Part shown: piece by piece, positions 6,318-16,080 of the stretch | Numbering within the stretch: the stretch's first letter is position 1 | Layout of the letters: each line of letters starts with the position of its first letter | Source: an uncultured Clostridia bacterium | Lineage (GTDB): Bacteria > Bacillota > Clostridia > Oscillospirales > Butyricicoccaceae | Direction of reading: 5' to 3' | DNA length: 35,386 nucleotides | Assembly (NCBI GenBank): GCA_944375715.1 | Contig: CALWAP010000021.1 | Span: 1 to 35,386 of the forward strand | Notes under the pieces: model-generated | Told to the model about the DNA's origin: nothing | The model's database searches: none | What the model saw: the letters and a program-made list of their open reading frames with translations, nothing else | Program-made: the position numbers and the translations under genes

Positions 6318-7223
6318 ATGAGACATATTTTTATTATAAATCCTGCGGCCGGCAGGCACGATAAGACGGGCGAAATTGTGGCGGCTATCGAGAAGGTCTG
6401 CAAAAGCCTCCTTTTGGAATATGATATTTATATCACATCCCATGCCGGACATGCTTCCGAAATAGTAAGGAAAATGGCTGAAAATCTTTCGGGCGGCGTG
6501 AGGTTCTATGCCTGCGGAGGAGATGGGACCCTTAACGAGGTGGTATGCGGCGCCGCGGCGGGATCGGGCGGCATATGTGAGATTACATCTTACCCTGTCG
6601 GAACTGGAAACGACTATGTGAAAATGTTTCCCGGAGGGAAGCAGGCTTTTTTGGATCTTGAAAGCCTGGTCATGGGTAAGGCTGTGCCTGTCGATTACAT
6701 ACATTCCGACTGCGGCTGCGCCCTTAATGTACTTTCGGTGGGGCTGGATGCTCAGGTAGCCATGCGAAAGGATAAATACCGTTTTCTTGGTACGGGTATT
6801 CTACCGTACGCGATGGCGGCGGCAGAATCTGTTATAAAAGGCATTGGAAGGGAATACTATGTCAGTATTGACGGGAAGTGTTATGACGGAAGCTATTCCA
6901 TGATCTTTGCCGGGAACGGGAAGTATTATGGCGGCGGCTTCTGCCCGGTGCCGTACGCAGAAATAGACGACGGACTGCTGAACGTGCTTTTGGTAAAAAC
7001 AATCTCAAGGGCAAAGGCCGCTGCGGTCGTTAACAAGTATAAGCAAGGGAAGATAGATGAGCTGCGGGATTATATAATCGAGCTTAAAGCCAAAAGCGGG
7101 GTTATTTTTTCCAGGGATGGGAAGGATATGTGCATAAACCTTGACGGGGAGATAATCAGCAGCGCCAGGATTGCCTTCAAAGTTATGGAGAAAAAGATAC
7201 TTTTTGCCAGGCCCCGAGCATAG
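6318..7223 (+). CDS. Diacylglycerol/lipid kinase family protein (DgkB/YegS type)
   Basis: This 301-residue kinase uses the DAGK catalytic fold. It begins MRHIFIINPAAGR, the usual nucleotide-binding N-terminus, and has the signature GGDGTLNEV (67-75) and the GTGNDY loop (95-100). The C-terminal beta-rich domain includes FAGNGKYYGGGF and DGLLNVLL, as in DgkB and YegS. The probable role is phosphorylation of diacylglycerol or a related lipid at the membrane, recycling diacylglycerol from lipoteichoic acid or phosphatidylglycerol turnover. The substrate is not provable from sequence. An in-frame ATG at 6282 lies inside the preceding gene; 6318 gives the family N-terminus. No clear terminator follows. 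Confidence 0.88.
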   Translation: MRHIFIINPAAGRHDKTGEIVAAIEKVCKSLLLEYDIYITSHAGHASEIVRKMAENLSGGVRFYACGGDGTLNEVVCGAAAGSGGICEITSYPVGTGNDYVKMFPGGKQAFLDLESLVMGKAVPVDYIHSDCGCALNVLSVGLDAQVAMRKDKYRFLGTGILPYAMAAAESVIKGIGREYYVSIDGKCYDGSYSMIFAGNGKYYGGGFCPVPYAEIDDGLLNVLLVKTISRAKAAAVVNKYKQGKIDELRDYIIELKAKSGVIFSRDGKDMCINLDGEIISSARIAFKVMEKKILFARPRA

Positions 7224-7336
7224 AAAATGGCAGTCACTCTTTTGAAAAAGAAGATGCGATCTGCGGTATTTTTCAGGCTTTGTCTAAAAACCACAAAACA
7301 GAAACAAAAAATTCATAACTTTTTTCAAAAAGGGTA

Positions 7337-7365
7337 TTGCAAAAATAAGTCAAATGGCTTATTAT
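7337..7365 (+). promoter_or_regulatory. groESL promoter
   Basis: TTGCAA (7337-7342), a 17-base spacer and TATTAT (7360-7365). The predicted start near 7372 places the CIRCE element in the earliest part of the transcript. The rest of the gap from 7224 to 7336 is AT-rich and I see nothing else in it. Confidence 0.78.
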
Positions 7366-7376
7366 AGTACCAGCGA

Positions 7377-7403
7377 TTAGCACTCAGATAAAAAGAGTGC
7401 TAA
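7377..7403. promoter_or_regulatory. CIRCE operator (HrcA-binding site)
   Basis: TTAGCACTC-N9-GAGTGCTAA is an exact match to the canonical CIRCE inverted repeat. It lies just downstream of the predicted start site and about 40 bases before groES. HrcA bound here represses groESL at normal temperature. hrcA itself is not in the window. Confidence 0.98.
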
Positions 7404-7427
7404 GTAAAATAAAAAATAATTATATAG

Positions 7428-7727
<300 letters not shown>

Positions 7728-7754
7728 TCCACTTAAAAAATTCTTTGGAGGTAA

Positions 7755-9389
<1,635 letters not shown>

Positions 9390-9406
9390 TAAGGCAAACG
9401 CCTTTC

Positions 9407-9436
9407 AAAGGGCGGCGCATTTGCGCCGCCCTTTTT
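9407..9436 (+). terminator. Rho-independent terminator after groEL
   Basis: A 12-bp stem (AAAGGGCGGCGC at 9407-9418 with GCGCCGCCCTTT from 9423) has an ATTT loop and runs into five T residues. Confidence 0.95.
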
Positions 9437-9530
9437 GTTGTTACTTGTAAAAATATTCTTGCGTATCCATGGATTTTATGACTGAAAGTGTCAGCTTAAT
9501 AGTCTTTTAATATTATTGGCAGGTATTTTG

Positions 9531-9539
9531 TGCTATAAT
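9531..9539 (+). promoter_or_regulatory. Extended -10 promoter for the wall hydrolase gene
   Basis: TGCTATAAT at 9531-9539 is a perfect extended -10. No -35 at proper distance is evident; TTGGCA at 9516 is only 12 bases away. Transcription would start near 9546, about 40 bases before the ATG at 9588. Nothing else is visible between the groEL terminator and this element. Confidence 0.65.
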
Positions 9540-9587
9540 CAGCTATGTATTGTTAAGCCTCAGCAAATTTTTGGAAAGGAAGAGAAA

Positions 9588-11612
9588 ATGAAAAGACTAT
9601 TAAGCGGACTTACTGCCCTTTTGATGCTGACCGTTATGGCTCCCTCGGCCGAGGCGGCGGGAAGAGACATGGATGTGAGCGATGAAGGTGTGGATTTCAT
9701 AAAGCAATATGAAGGTTTTTCTGAAAAACCCTATATGGACAACGGCATCTGGCGTATAGGATATGGTACCGAATGCAAAAGCACCGAGTATGCTGATGGC
9801 ATATCGGAAGAAGAGGCAACCGAGCTTTTCCATGAAACCCTGGAGGAATATGTAGGCTATGTCAATGATTTTGCCGATGAAAATGATATCGAGTTTGAAC
9901 AGTGCCAATTTGACGCGCTTGTAAGCTTTACATACAATCTTGGTTCGGGCTGGATGGATCCGGAGTACAAGCTCAGCCGTTATCTGTCGGATGGAATAGA
10001 AAATTACGATGACATTACCATGATGGAAACGGTCGCCGCCTGGTGCCATGTGGGGACAAGCGTCGATGAGGGCCTTCTCAACAGGAGGCTTGCCGAAGCA
10101 GCCCTTTTGATTTATGGTGATTACGAGGGAGATGATTCGCCCGAATTTGTCTGCGCAGTTCTTGATTCAAACGGTGGCAGCATAGAAAAGGATGTACTGT
10201 GTTTTTATGAGGGCGATACGCTTTATGAAAGACTTCCCGATGCCGAAAGGGAGGATTATATCCTTGCCGGGTGGTATTATGCTGACGGCAAGGAGGTAGG
10301 CGAGAAGGACACCATAGATGAAGATATAACATTGTCTGCCAGATGGTTTAAGGATATAAACCTGCCTTTTGTGGATGTTGCTCCTGATTCCTGGTATTAT
10401 GGATATGTCGGCGATCTTTACAGCGAGGGGATAGTGGAAGGCATGACTCCCGATACTTTTGAGCCCGCCGGCAGCGTCACATATGGGCAGGCGCTCAAGC
10501 TGATCCTCCTTTCCAGCGGTGTTGAACCCAATGACACAAGAATAGCCGGGAATCACTGGGCACAGCCGTATATGGATATTGCCATAGATGAAGGCATAAT
10601 AACTGAAGATTTCTGTAAAGACTTGAACGCGGCTATTTCCAGAAAGCAGATCGCACTTTTGGCGTCAAAAGCCCTGGGACTTACCGATAAAAGCGGGAAA
10701 AGCCCGTTTGTCGATACCGATGACTTAAATGTCATGGCCCTGTACAACGCTGGGATAGTCGAGGGTACCACAGAAAGTGACGGCCTGACCTACTATTATC
10801 CCGACAGCAGCATAACCAGGGCTGAGATAACGACAATAATCTGGCGCATTATGAATTACTATGAGGACAATACGCATCCCGGCCAGATTCAGTATGGGTC
10901 TTATATCCTGGATATTCTCAAGGGCGTAGATGTCTATTCATATGATGATGACAAATTCTATGATAAAAACGGTTTTCGTTACTATCAAGGCAAAGAGACC
11001 TTTGTCGGCATAGATGTTTCCAGCTATCAGGGGAATATCGATTGGGACAAAGTCAAAAAGGACGGCGTTGATTTTGCAATGATAAGGGTCGGCGGCCGCG
11101 GTTACGGAATGGAAGGCAAGATGTATGACGACGCTATGTTTGAAAAGAACATAGAAGGCGCTATAGACGCCGGGCTGGATGTCGGTGTGTATTATTTCTC
11201 TCAGGCGATAACTGTCAAGGAGGCTGAGGAAGAAGCCGAGTATGTCCTTGAAAAAATAAAGGATTACGATATTTCTTATCCTGTTGTGTTCGATTGGGAG
11301 CGTATAGGAGGAACGGAGGCCAGAACTTATGGCCTGGAAACCGATATTCTCTGCAAGATAGCCAATGCGTTCTGCGGCATGATAGCCGATGAAGGCTATA
11401 CGCCGATGATTTATTTCAACTCCTACTGCGGCTATGTAAAATACGATCTCAGCGAAATAGACGATTACGATTTCTGGTTTGCAAGGTATAACAGCGTCCC
11501 CGGATTCTACTATGATTTTGATATGTGGCAGTACAGCGATTCGGGAGATGTTGACGGAATCGACGGCAATGTCGACCTCAATATAAGCTTTAAGGACTAT
11601 TCTGTAAGATAG
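9588..11612 (+). CDS. Secreted multimodular muramidase: GH24-like + InlB-type repeat + 3 SLH + GH25
   Basis: This is a 674-residue exported cell-wall hydrolase. Residues 1-24 form a signal peptide ending AEA-A. Residues 30-178 are a lysozyme domain of the T4/endolysin (GH24) type, with E42 in YEGF, D51 in YMD and IGYGT; the canonical catalytic Thr before IGYG is Arg56 here. Residues 187-253 resemble an InlB/Listeria-Bacteroides beta-grasp repeat (LAGWYYADG and ITLSARW). Three SLH units follow, at about 259-312, 321-363 and 372-425; the last has ITRAE. Residues 472-668 are a GH25 lysozyme with GIDVSSYQG (D476), FDWE (D569, E571) and DMWQYS. SLH units may anchor it to wall polymers. An upstream in-frame start at 9516 precedes the promoter; GGAAAGGAAGAG supports the ATG at 9588. 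Confidence 0.93.
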   Translation: MKRLLSGLTALLMLTVMAPSAEAAGRDMDVSDEGVDFIKQYEGFSEKPYMDNGIWRIGYGTECKSTEYADGISEEEATELFHETLEEYVGYVNDFADENDIEFEQCQFDALVSFTYNLGSGWMDPEYKLSRYLSDGIENYDDITMMETVAAWCHVGTSVDEGLLNRRLAEAALLIYGDYEGDDSPEFVCAVLDSNGGSIEKDVLCFYEGDTLYERLPDAEREDYILAGWYYADGKEVGEKDTIDEDITLSARWFKDINLPFVDVAPDSWYYGYVGDLYSEGIVEGMTPDTFEPAGSVTYGQALKLILLSSGVEPNDTRIAGNHWAQPYMDIAIDEGIITEDFCKDLNAAISRKQIALLASKALGLTDKSGKSPFVDTDDLNVMALYNAGIVEGTTESDGLTYYYPDSSITRAEITTIIWRIMNYYEDNTHPGQIQYGSYILDILKGVDVYSYDDDKFYDKNGFRYYQGKETFVGIDVSSYQGNIDWDKVKKDGVDFAMIRVGGRGYGMEGKMYDDAMFEKNIEGAIDAGLDVGVYYFSQAITVKEAEEEAEYVLEKIKDYDISYPVVFDWERIGGTEARTYGLETDILCKIANAFCGMIADEGYTPMIYFNSYCGYVKYDLSEIDDYDFWFARYNSVPGFYYDFDMWQYSDSGDVDGIDGNVDLNISFKDYSVR

Positions 11613-11614
11613 GT

Positions 11615-11642
11615 AAAAAGGGACACCTGGGTGTCCCTTTTT
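11615..11642. terminator. Bidirectional-type terminator after the wall hydrolase
   Basis: AAAAAGGGACAC (11615-11626) pairs perfectly with GTGTCCCTTTTT (11631-11642) around a CTGG loop. The A/T arms make it functional in either direction, although only the plus-strand gene needs it. Confidence 0.92.
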
Positions 11643-11678
11643 ATTTTACACTTTGTTTTTATCCTTTACAGGAGTTTA

Positions 11679-11687
11679 TGCTATACT
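11679..11687 (+). promoter_or_regulatory. Extended -10 promoter for the small membrane protein gene
   Basis: TGCTATACT at 11679-11687 is an extended -10 closely resembling the one before the wall hydrolase (TGCTATAAT). No good -35 is present. Transcription would start near 11694. Confidence 0.5.
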
Positions 11688-11729
11688 GACATAGGTTAGC
11701 ATTGTATAACTGAGTGTAAAGGAGAAAGT

Positions 11730-11960
11730 ATGAAAAAGGTATTTGCAGGAGGTTTTTTCGCCCTTTGCGGCACAATGGGAAGCAGTGTTTTGTTGGCGGT
11801 GGCGGCAATCAATCCGGTATCCGGGTGGAGTACCCCTCCGGGCAGATTTCTGACAACCGTTTTATCCAACGGGACATTTGTGCCTTTGTGCCTGTTCGCC
11901 GCAATGATGGTTATAGGAGCAGGGCTTTTGTCGGCCTCCATTTTGGAAAAGAATAAATAG
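11730..11960 (+). CDS. Small two-helix membrane protein of unknown function
   Basis: I do not recognise this 76-residue protein. It has two hydrophobic stretches: residues about 4-27 (FAGGFFALCGTMGSSVLLAVAAI) and about 50-70 (FVPLCLFAAMMVIGAGLLSASI). A short Pro/Gly/Thr-rich loop joins them and the charged end is EKNK. The topology suggests both termini on the cytoplasmic side. Coding status is supported by AAAGGAG just before the ATG, an upstream extended -10 element and a terminator immediately after the stop. It stands alone between two terminators, so it is probably monocistronic. The first segment could be misread as a signal peptide. Confidence 0.72.
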   Translation: MKKVFAGGFFALCGTMGSSVLLAVAAINPVSGWSTPPGRFLTTVLSNGTFVPLCLFAAMMVIGAGLLSASILEKNK

Positions 11961-11967
11961 GGACACG

Positions 11968-11998
11968 AAAAAGCGGCGCTTTTAAGCGCCGCTTTTTA
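11968..11998. terminator. Bidirectional terminator between convergent genes
   Basis: AGCGGCGCT (11972-11980) pairs perfectly with AGCGCCGCT (11985-11993), flanked by an A-run on the left and a T-run on the right. It can end both the small membrane gene (plus) and the nfeD-SPFH transcript (minus), which stops at 12007. Confidence 0.93.
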
Positions 11999-12006
11999 TT
12001 ATAGGA

Positions 12007-12951
12007 TTATTTATCCGAGGGGGTCGGGGTGTCGAACACCTCTTTGGCCGAAGCCGCCAAACCCGCAAGGGACTGTATCTCGGAAGGAATTATTATTTTT
12101 GTCGCCTTTCCGTTTGCCACCTGTGTGAAAGCTTCCAGGGCTTTGAGCTTTACCACCTCTGAAGAGGGGGCGGCTTCATTAAGGAGCCTTATGGAATTGG
12201 CCAGGGCCGTCTGCACCGCAAGCAGTGCTTCAGCTTCACCTTCAGCCTCTTTGATCTTCTGGGTTTTGGCTGCCTCTGCCCTTAATATCATAGCTTCCTT
12301 TTCGCCTTCGGCAATAAGTATCTGGGAGCTCTTTTCGCCTTCAGCCCTGAGAATTGCCTCTCGGCGTTCACGCTCGGCCTTCATCTGGCGTTCCATGGCG
12401 TCCTGGATCTCCCTGGGGGGGATGATATTCTTAAGTTCGACACGGTTGATTTTGATGCCCCAGGAATCGGTCGCCTCGTCAAGGATAGTTCGCATTTTTG
12501 TGTTGATAATGTCCCTGGATGTCAGCGTCTGGTCCAGCTCAAGGTCGCCGATGATGTTTCGCAGTGTAGTAGCGGTCAGCACTTCAATGGCCGACATGGG
12601 CTGTATGACACCATAGGTAAATAATTTGGGGTCGGTCACCTGAAAGTAAATAACCGTATCTATCTGCATCGTTACATTATCTTCCGTAATGACAGGCTGA
12701 GGAGGGAAGTCGGATACACGTTCTTTAAGGGTTACCCTGTTGGCTACTCTTTCGATAAGGGGAATCTTGAAATGAAGGCCCGTACCCCATGTGGTTTGAT
12801 AGGCGCCGAGACGTTCCACAACATAGGCGCTGGCCTGCGGTACAATAATGATATTTGAGGCTAAAAATGCAATTAACAGTATGAGGAAAATAATGAAGAT
12901 TATAGTCGGTCCTGCTACAGAAAGAAAACCTGAAAGTGCAAATGTCGTCAT
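12007..12951 (-). CDS. SPFH-domain (stomatin/paraslipin-like, QmcA type) membrane scaffold protein
   Basis: This 314-residue protein has one N-terminal membrane helix (about residues 13-35), then an SPFH/band-7 domain (about 36-200: VPQASAYVVERLGAYQTTWGTGLHFKIP, ERVSDFPPQPVITEDNV and LRNIIGDLELDQTLTSRDIIN). A long Ala/Glu-rich coiled coil follows (about 195-262, repeated RAEGEK and EGEAEA blocks), then a hydrophobic C-terminal oligomerisation segment. Such proteins form large membrane rings that organise microdomains or associate with proteases. Its start overlaps the nfeD stop by four bases (ATGA), so the two are translationally coupled. NfeD-SPFH pairing is a recurrent arrangement. AAAGGAG precedes the start. 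Confidence 0.92.
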   Translation of the reverse strand: MTTFALSGFLSVAGPTIIFIIFLILLIAFLASNIIIVPQASAYVVERLGAYQTTWGTGLHFKIPLIERVANRVTLKERVSDFPPQPVITEDNVTMQIDTVIYFQVTDPKLFTYGVIQPMSAIEVLTATTLRNIIGDLELDQTLTSRDIINTKMRTILDEATDSWGIKINRVELKNIIPPREIQDAMERQMKAERERREAILRAEGEKSSQILIAEGEKEAMILRAEAAKTQKIKEAEGEAEALLAVQTALANSIRLLNEAAPSSEVVKLKALEAFTQVANGKATKIIIPSEIQSLAGLAASAKEVFDTPTPSDK

Positions 12952-13403
12952 TTTATATTCTCCTTTGCATATTCTACGGTGAGTTTTACTCCCGTGATAT
13001 TTTTTACAAGAACATGGCTGCCGGAAGGGATTATCTGCTTGTCATCAGCACTTCGTGCCGACCAGATCTGCCCGCCTACCTTTACAAGGCCCTGACCCAG
13101 CTCGTTGTTTATATCCTGGGTGACAACGGCCTCCGCGCCAATGACCCTGTCGGCGTTGGTGGCTACCCTTTTTGAATTGATATGCTTTGAGGCAAAAGGC
13201 TTTAAAAGAATAAGGGATATTGCTGACAGTACGACAAAAACCACACCCTGGAACAAAAATGATACGCCCAGGAAAGAGACCAAAAGCGCACCGAGGGCGC
13301 CGAGGGCAAACCATATACATGTAAGTCCAAGCGTAGCGGCTTCTAGGGCGACAAGGGCTGCAACGGCAACAAGCCATATCAGATAATTGGGAATAAAGGG
13401 CAT
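12948..13403 (-). CDS. NfeD-family membrane protein
   Basis: This is a 151-residue NfeD-like protein. Residues about 5-70 contain three to four hydrophobic segments (LIWLVAVAALVALEAATLGL, IWFALGALGALLVSFLG, LFQGVVFVVLSAISLILL). Residues about 80-145 form a beta-rich OB-fold with the conserved IGAEAVVTQDI, GLVKVGGQIWSARS and GSHVLVKNITGVKLTVE. The truncated NfeD class (without the ClpP-like protease domain) partners SPFH proteins, and here the gene overlaps the SPFH gene by four bases. An upstream in-frame codon at 13436 is possible, but GAAAGGAG sits nine bases before the ATG at 13403. It has its own promoter. Confidence 0.9.
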   Translation of the reverse strand: MPFIPNYLIWLVAVAALVALEAATLGLTCIWFALGALGALLVSFLGVSFLFQGVVFVVLSAISLILLKPFASKHINSKRVATNADRVIGAEAVVTQDINNELGQGLVKVGGQIWSARSADDKQIIPSGSHVLVKNITGVKLTVEYAKENIK

Positions 13404-13442
13404 AAGTATCCACTCCTTTCCATCATTAAACTTCACATATTA

Positions 13443-13471
13443 AGTATACTTTATCCGGGGCGGATTGTCAA
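13443..13471 (-). promoter_or_regulatory. Consensus promoter for nfeD-SPFH
   Basis: On the minus strand TTGACA (13471-13466) and TATACT (13448-13443) are separated by exactly 17 bases. The -35 contains the TGA stop codon of mtaB (13468-13470). Transcription would start near 13436. Confidence 0.88.
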
Positions 13472-14763
13472 ACCGGTATGATGCTTCCCAAAAGGCATTC
13501 TCCGTCGCTTGATTCGATTCTTACATTGGCAATTTTGCCTGAGAGGCCTTCTCCCGGTGCTTTTACAAGGCAGTATCTTGTTGTGTGACCGGAAAAAAGA
13601 CCGTTTTTCTTTTGCTCAAAAAGAACGGGTTCAATGTTGCCAATAAGATTTTGGAGATAATCCGATTTCATTGAATCAGCGACTTTTTGCGCTCTTGCAG
13701 CGCGACGCTGTTTTTCGGCATGTGTCAACTGTCCTTCCATGGAGGCGGCGGCAGTGCCGGGGCGTGAGGAATAGGGGAAAATATGCATCTGGGAAAAACC
13801 GCACTTCCTGATAAAATCGAGGGTATTTGCAAAATCCTCCTCGGTTTCTCCAGGAAAACCGACTATAAGGTCGGTGGTTATGGCACATCCGGGAAAGTAT
13901 TCCCTTAAAAGCTGGCAGGACAACAGATATCTTTTGGTATCATATTTGCGGTTCATTGCTTTAAGGGTCCTGTCACAGCCGCTTTGCAGGGAAAGATGGA
14001 AATGAGGGCAGAGGTTTGGGTAACGGCTCAATGTGCGGCAGAACTCCTCGGTGATGGTGCGGGGTTCCAAAGAGCCAAGCCTTATCCTTGACGAAGGTGC
14101 AGCGGAACATACCGCACTTATCATCTGATCCACGCCGGGCTTATCCGGAAGATCAAACCCGTAGGAAGATATCTCGATTCCTGTTATAACTATTTCCAGA
14201 TATCCTTCTTTTGAAAGACGCTGGGCCTCGCTTATGACGATGTCCAGGGGGAGAGAACGGGAAAGTCCTCTGGCATAGGGGATAAGGCAGTATGAGCAAA
14301 AGTTCTGGCAGCCGTCCTGCACCTTTAAAAGTGCCCTGGTGCGCCCTTTAAGGCTGCCTGCCGGCATAAAATCAAAACCATCTCTGTAAAGGGTGTCCTT
14401 GACGGTGCATAGCGGTATCTTTTCTGCCGCGGCCTTTTCGGTGAGTTCTATTATACGGCTTTTGTCACCTGTGCCGCATATGACATCAGGAGAACACATC
14501 GACCGCACCTCTTCCGGCTTTACCTGGGCATAGCAGCCGCAGACCACTAAAATACAGTCAGGGTTAAGGGCCCTTGCACGGTAGGCGGCGTTTCGGGATT
14601 TTTTGTCGCCCGAGGCCGTGACTGTACATGTATTGATAATATACGCATCTGCTTTTGATGCAAAGGGTACCACACAATGTCCTTTTTCGGTAAACATTTT
14701 TTCAAGAGCCTGGGTTTCGAATTGGTTGGCCTTGCATCCCAAAGTATAAAACGCTACATTCAT
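13468..14763 (-). CDS. mtaB: tRNA N6-threonylcarbamoyladenosine 37 methylthiotransferase MtaB
   Basis: This 431-residue radical-SAM methylthiotransferase converts t6A37 to ms2t6A37 in ANN-decoding tRNAs. The N-terminal UPF0004 domain has the MtaB-type start MNVAFYTLGCKANQFE, with cluster cysteines C10, C46 and one of C75/C77. The radical-SAM motif is CQNFCSYC (C152, C156, C159). A C-terminal TRAM-like strand region ends the protein. The GCKAN(Q/V) signature separates MtaB from MiaB and RimO; RimO is also present in this window. The ATG at 14763 is preferred over a GTG at 14775, which overlaps the ribosome-binding site AAGGTGGTG. Confidence 0.93.
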   Translation of the reverse strand: MNVAFYTLGCKANQFETQALEKMFTEKGHCVVPFASKADAYIINTCTVTASGDKKSRNAAYRARALNPDCILVVCGCYAQVKPEEVRSMCSPDVICGTGDKSRIIELTEKAAAEKIPLCTVKDTLYRDGFDFMPAGSLKGRTRALLKVQDGCQNFCSYCLIPYARGLSRSLPLDIVISEAQRLSKEGYLEIVITGIEISSYGFDLPDKPGVDQMISAVCSAAPSSRIRLGSLEPRTITEEFCRTLSRYPNLCPHFHLSLQSGCDRTLKAMNRKYDTKRYLLSCQLLREYFPGCAITTDLIVGFPGETEEDFANTLDFIRKCGFSQMHIFPYSSRPGTAAASMEGQLTHAEKQRRAARAQKVADSMKSDYLQNLIGNIEPVLFEQKKNGLFSGHTTRYCLVKAPGEGLSGKIANVRIESSDGECLLGSIIPV

Positions 14764-14857
14764 ATAAATCACCACCTTGCATTTTACATTAATAAAGATT
14801 CCTTTGCAACGGTAATAAAAAGAAAGCTGTGGCCATATCTATTACGGAGGTGGGAAC

Positions 14858-15997
14858 ATGAAAAAAACAGCAGCATTTATCATAGCGCTCCTTTGGGTTT
14901 TGACAGCAATTCCGGCAGTTTCTGCTGCCGAACAGGACGAACAGCTTGATATAAGCGCGCCTTCGGCAATACTTATGCATCCGTCGGGCAAGGTGCTTTA
15001 CGAAAAGGATTCGGCTCAGCGCATGGCCCCGGCATCAGTGACAAAAATAATGACGCTACTTCTAACAATGGAAGCCATCGACAGCGGACATATAGCGTAT
15101 GACGATATCGTTACGGCCTCGGCTCATGCGGCATCAATGACGGGCAGCGGCATTTGGCTTGAGGAAGGCGAGCAGTTTACCGTAGATGAGATGATAAAAT
15201 GCGTAGCCGTAGCCTCTGCCAACGACTGCTCGGTTGCCCTGGCCGAATATATAGCCGGAAGCGAACCTGCTTTTGTGGCCATGATGAATGAAAGGGCATT
15301 GGAGCTGGGGATGTACAATACCAATTTTGTCAACTGCTGTGGGCTTGAAGCGGAAGGACACTATACTACAGCGGCTGATGTGGCCATAATGTCATGTGAG
15401 CTTATAAAACATGAAAAAATATTCGATTATACGACTATCTGGATGGATACCATAAGAGACGGCGAGTTCGGTTTGAACAATACAAATAAGCTGATAAAAA
15501 CATATGACGGAATGAAGGGGCTCAAAACAGGTTATACTTCCCAGGCCAAATACTGCCTTTCGGCTGTAGCTGAGCGTGAGGGTATGGAACTCATAGCCGT
15601 GGTGCTTGGAGGGGAAACCTCTGAATCTAGGAATAAGGATATTTCAGCTATGCTGAATTACGGTTTTGCTGTATACAGCCAGGTGGAGATATCTCCCGAT
15701 AAGCCGCTAATGCCTGTTACGGTTGAACTTGGTGAGAAAAACAGTGTTGCTGTAAAGCTTTTATATGAAGATCCGACCGTTATTGAAAAAAAGGATATCC
15801 CGTTGCTGGAAAAAAACCTTGAAATAGCAGAAAGCGTTAAAGCGCCTGTTAAGAAGGGTGATGAAATAGGAACCTTCTCTGTTAATGTTGACGGTAAACT
15901 GTTTTTAAAGGTTCCTGTGGTAGCTGCAGAAGATGTTGAAAAATTGTCTGTCTTGGATATTTGGAAGCGTATGGCGGAGCTTGTTTTCATGAGGTAA
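14858..15997 (+). CDS. dacF: D-alanyl-D-alanine carboxypeptidase (DacF/PBP5 type, peptidase S11)
   Basis: This 379-residue low-molecular-weight penicillin-binding protein trims the terminal D-Ala from peptidoglycan stem peptides. Residues 1-24 are a signal peptide ending SAA. Catalytic motifs are S60-V-T-K63, S120-A-N122 and K223-T-G225. The C-terminal region (about 275-365) is the PBP5 beta-sandwich and ends in an amphipathic segment (VLDIWKRMAELVF) suited to membrane association. The symbol dacF is by family resemblance; dacA-type naming would also fit. GGAGGTGGG gives the ribosome-binding site. It is divergent from mtaB; I found no convincing promoter in the 94-base gap. Confidence 0.93.
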   Translation: MKKTAAFIIALLWVLTAIPAVSAAEQDEQLDISAPSAILMHPSGKVLYEKDSAQRMAPASVTKIMTLLLTMEAIDSGHIAYDDIVTASAHAASMTGSGIWLEEGEQFTVDEMIKCVAVASANDCSVALAEYIAGSEPAFVAMMNERALELGMYNTNFVNCCGLEAEGHYTTAADVAIMSCELIKHEKIFDYTTIWMDTIRDGEFGLNNTNKLIKTYDGMKGLKTGYTSQAKYCLSAVAEREGMELIAVVLGGETSESRNKDISAMLNYGFAVYSQVEISPDKPLMPVTVELGEKNSVAVKLLYEDPTVIEKKDIPLLEKNLEIAESVKAPVKKGDEIGTFSVNVDGKLFLKVPVVAAEDVEKLSVLDIWKRMAELVFMR

Positions 15998-16025
15998 ATT
16001 TTTTTGGCAATTTACAAATAATATG

Positions 16026-16054
16026 TTGTTGAATCTCCGAAATCATGTTATTAT
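16026..16054 (+). promoter_or_regulatory. Promoter for the small P-loop gene
   Basis: TTGTTG (16026-16031), a 17-base spacer and TATTAT (16049-16054), preceded by the extended -10 TGt (16046-16048). An overlapping alternative is TTGAAT (16029) with TATGAT (16052), also 17 apart. Confidence 0.6.
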
Positions 16055-16080
16055 GATATAAACAAAGGAGGAGATCGTTT

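Noticed and set aside
9588..11612. The GH24/GH25 protein as a prophage endolysin
   Set aside because: It has a signal peptide and SLH anchors, its own promoter and terminator, and no holin or phage genes nearby, so a chromosomal cell-wall enzyme is more likely.
14781..14809. Possible minus-strand mtaB promoter TTGCAA-17-TAAAAT
   Set aside because: The hexamers are good, but the predicted start near 14774 would cut into the mtaB ribosome-binding site AAGGTGGTG, so I do not list it as a feature.
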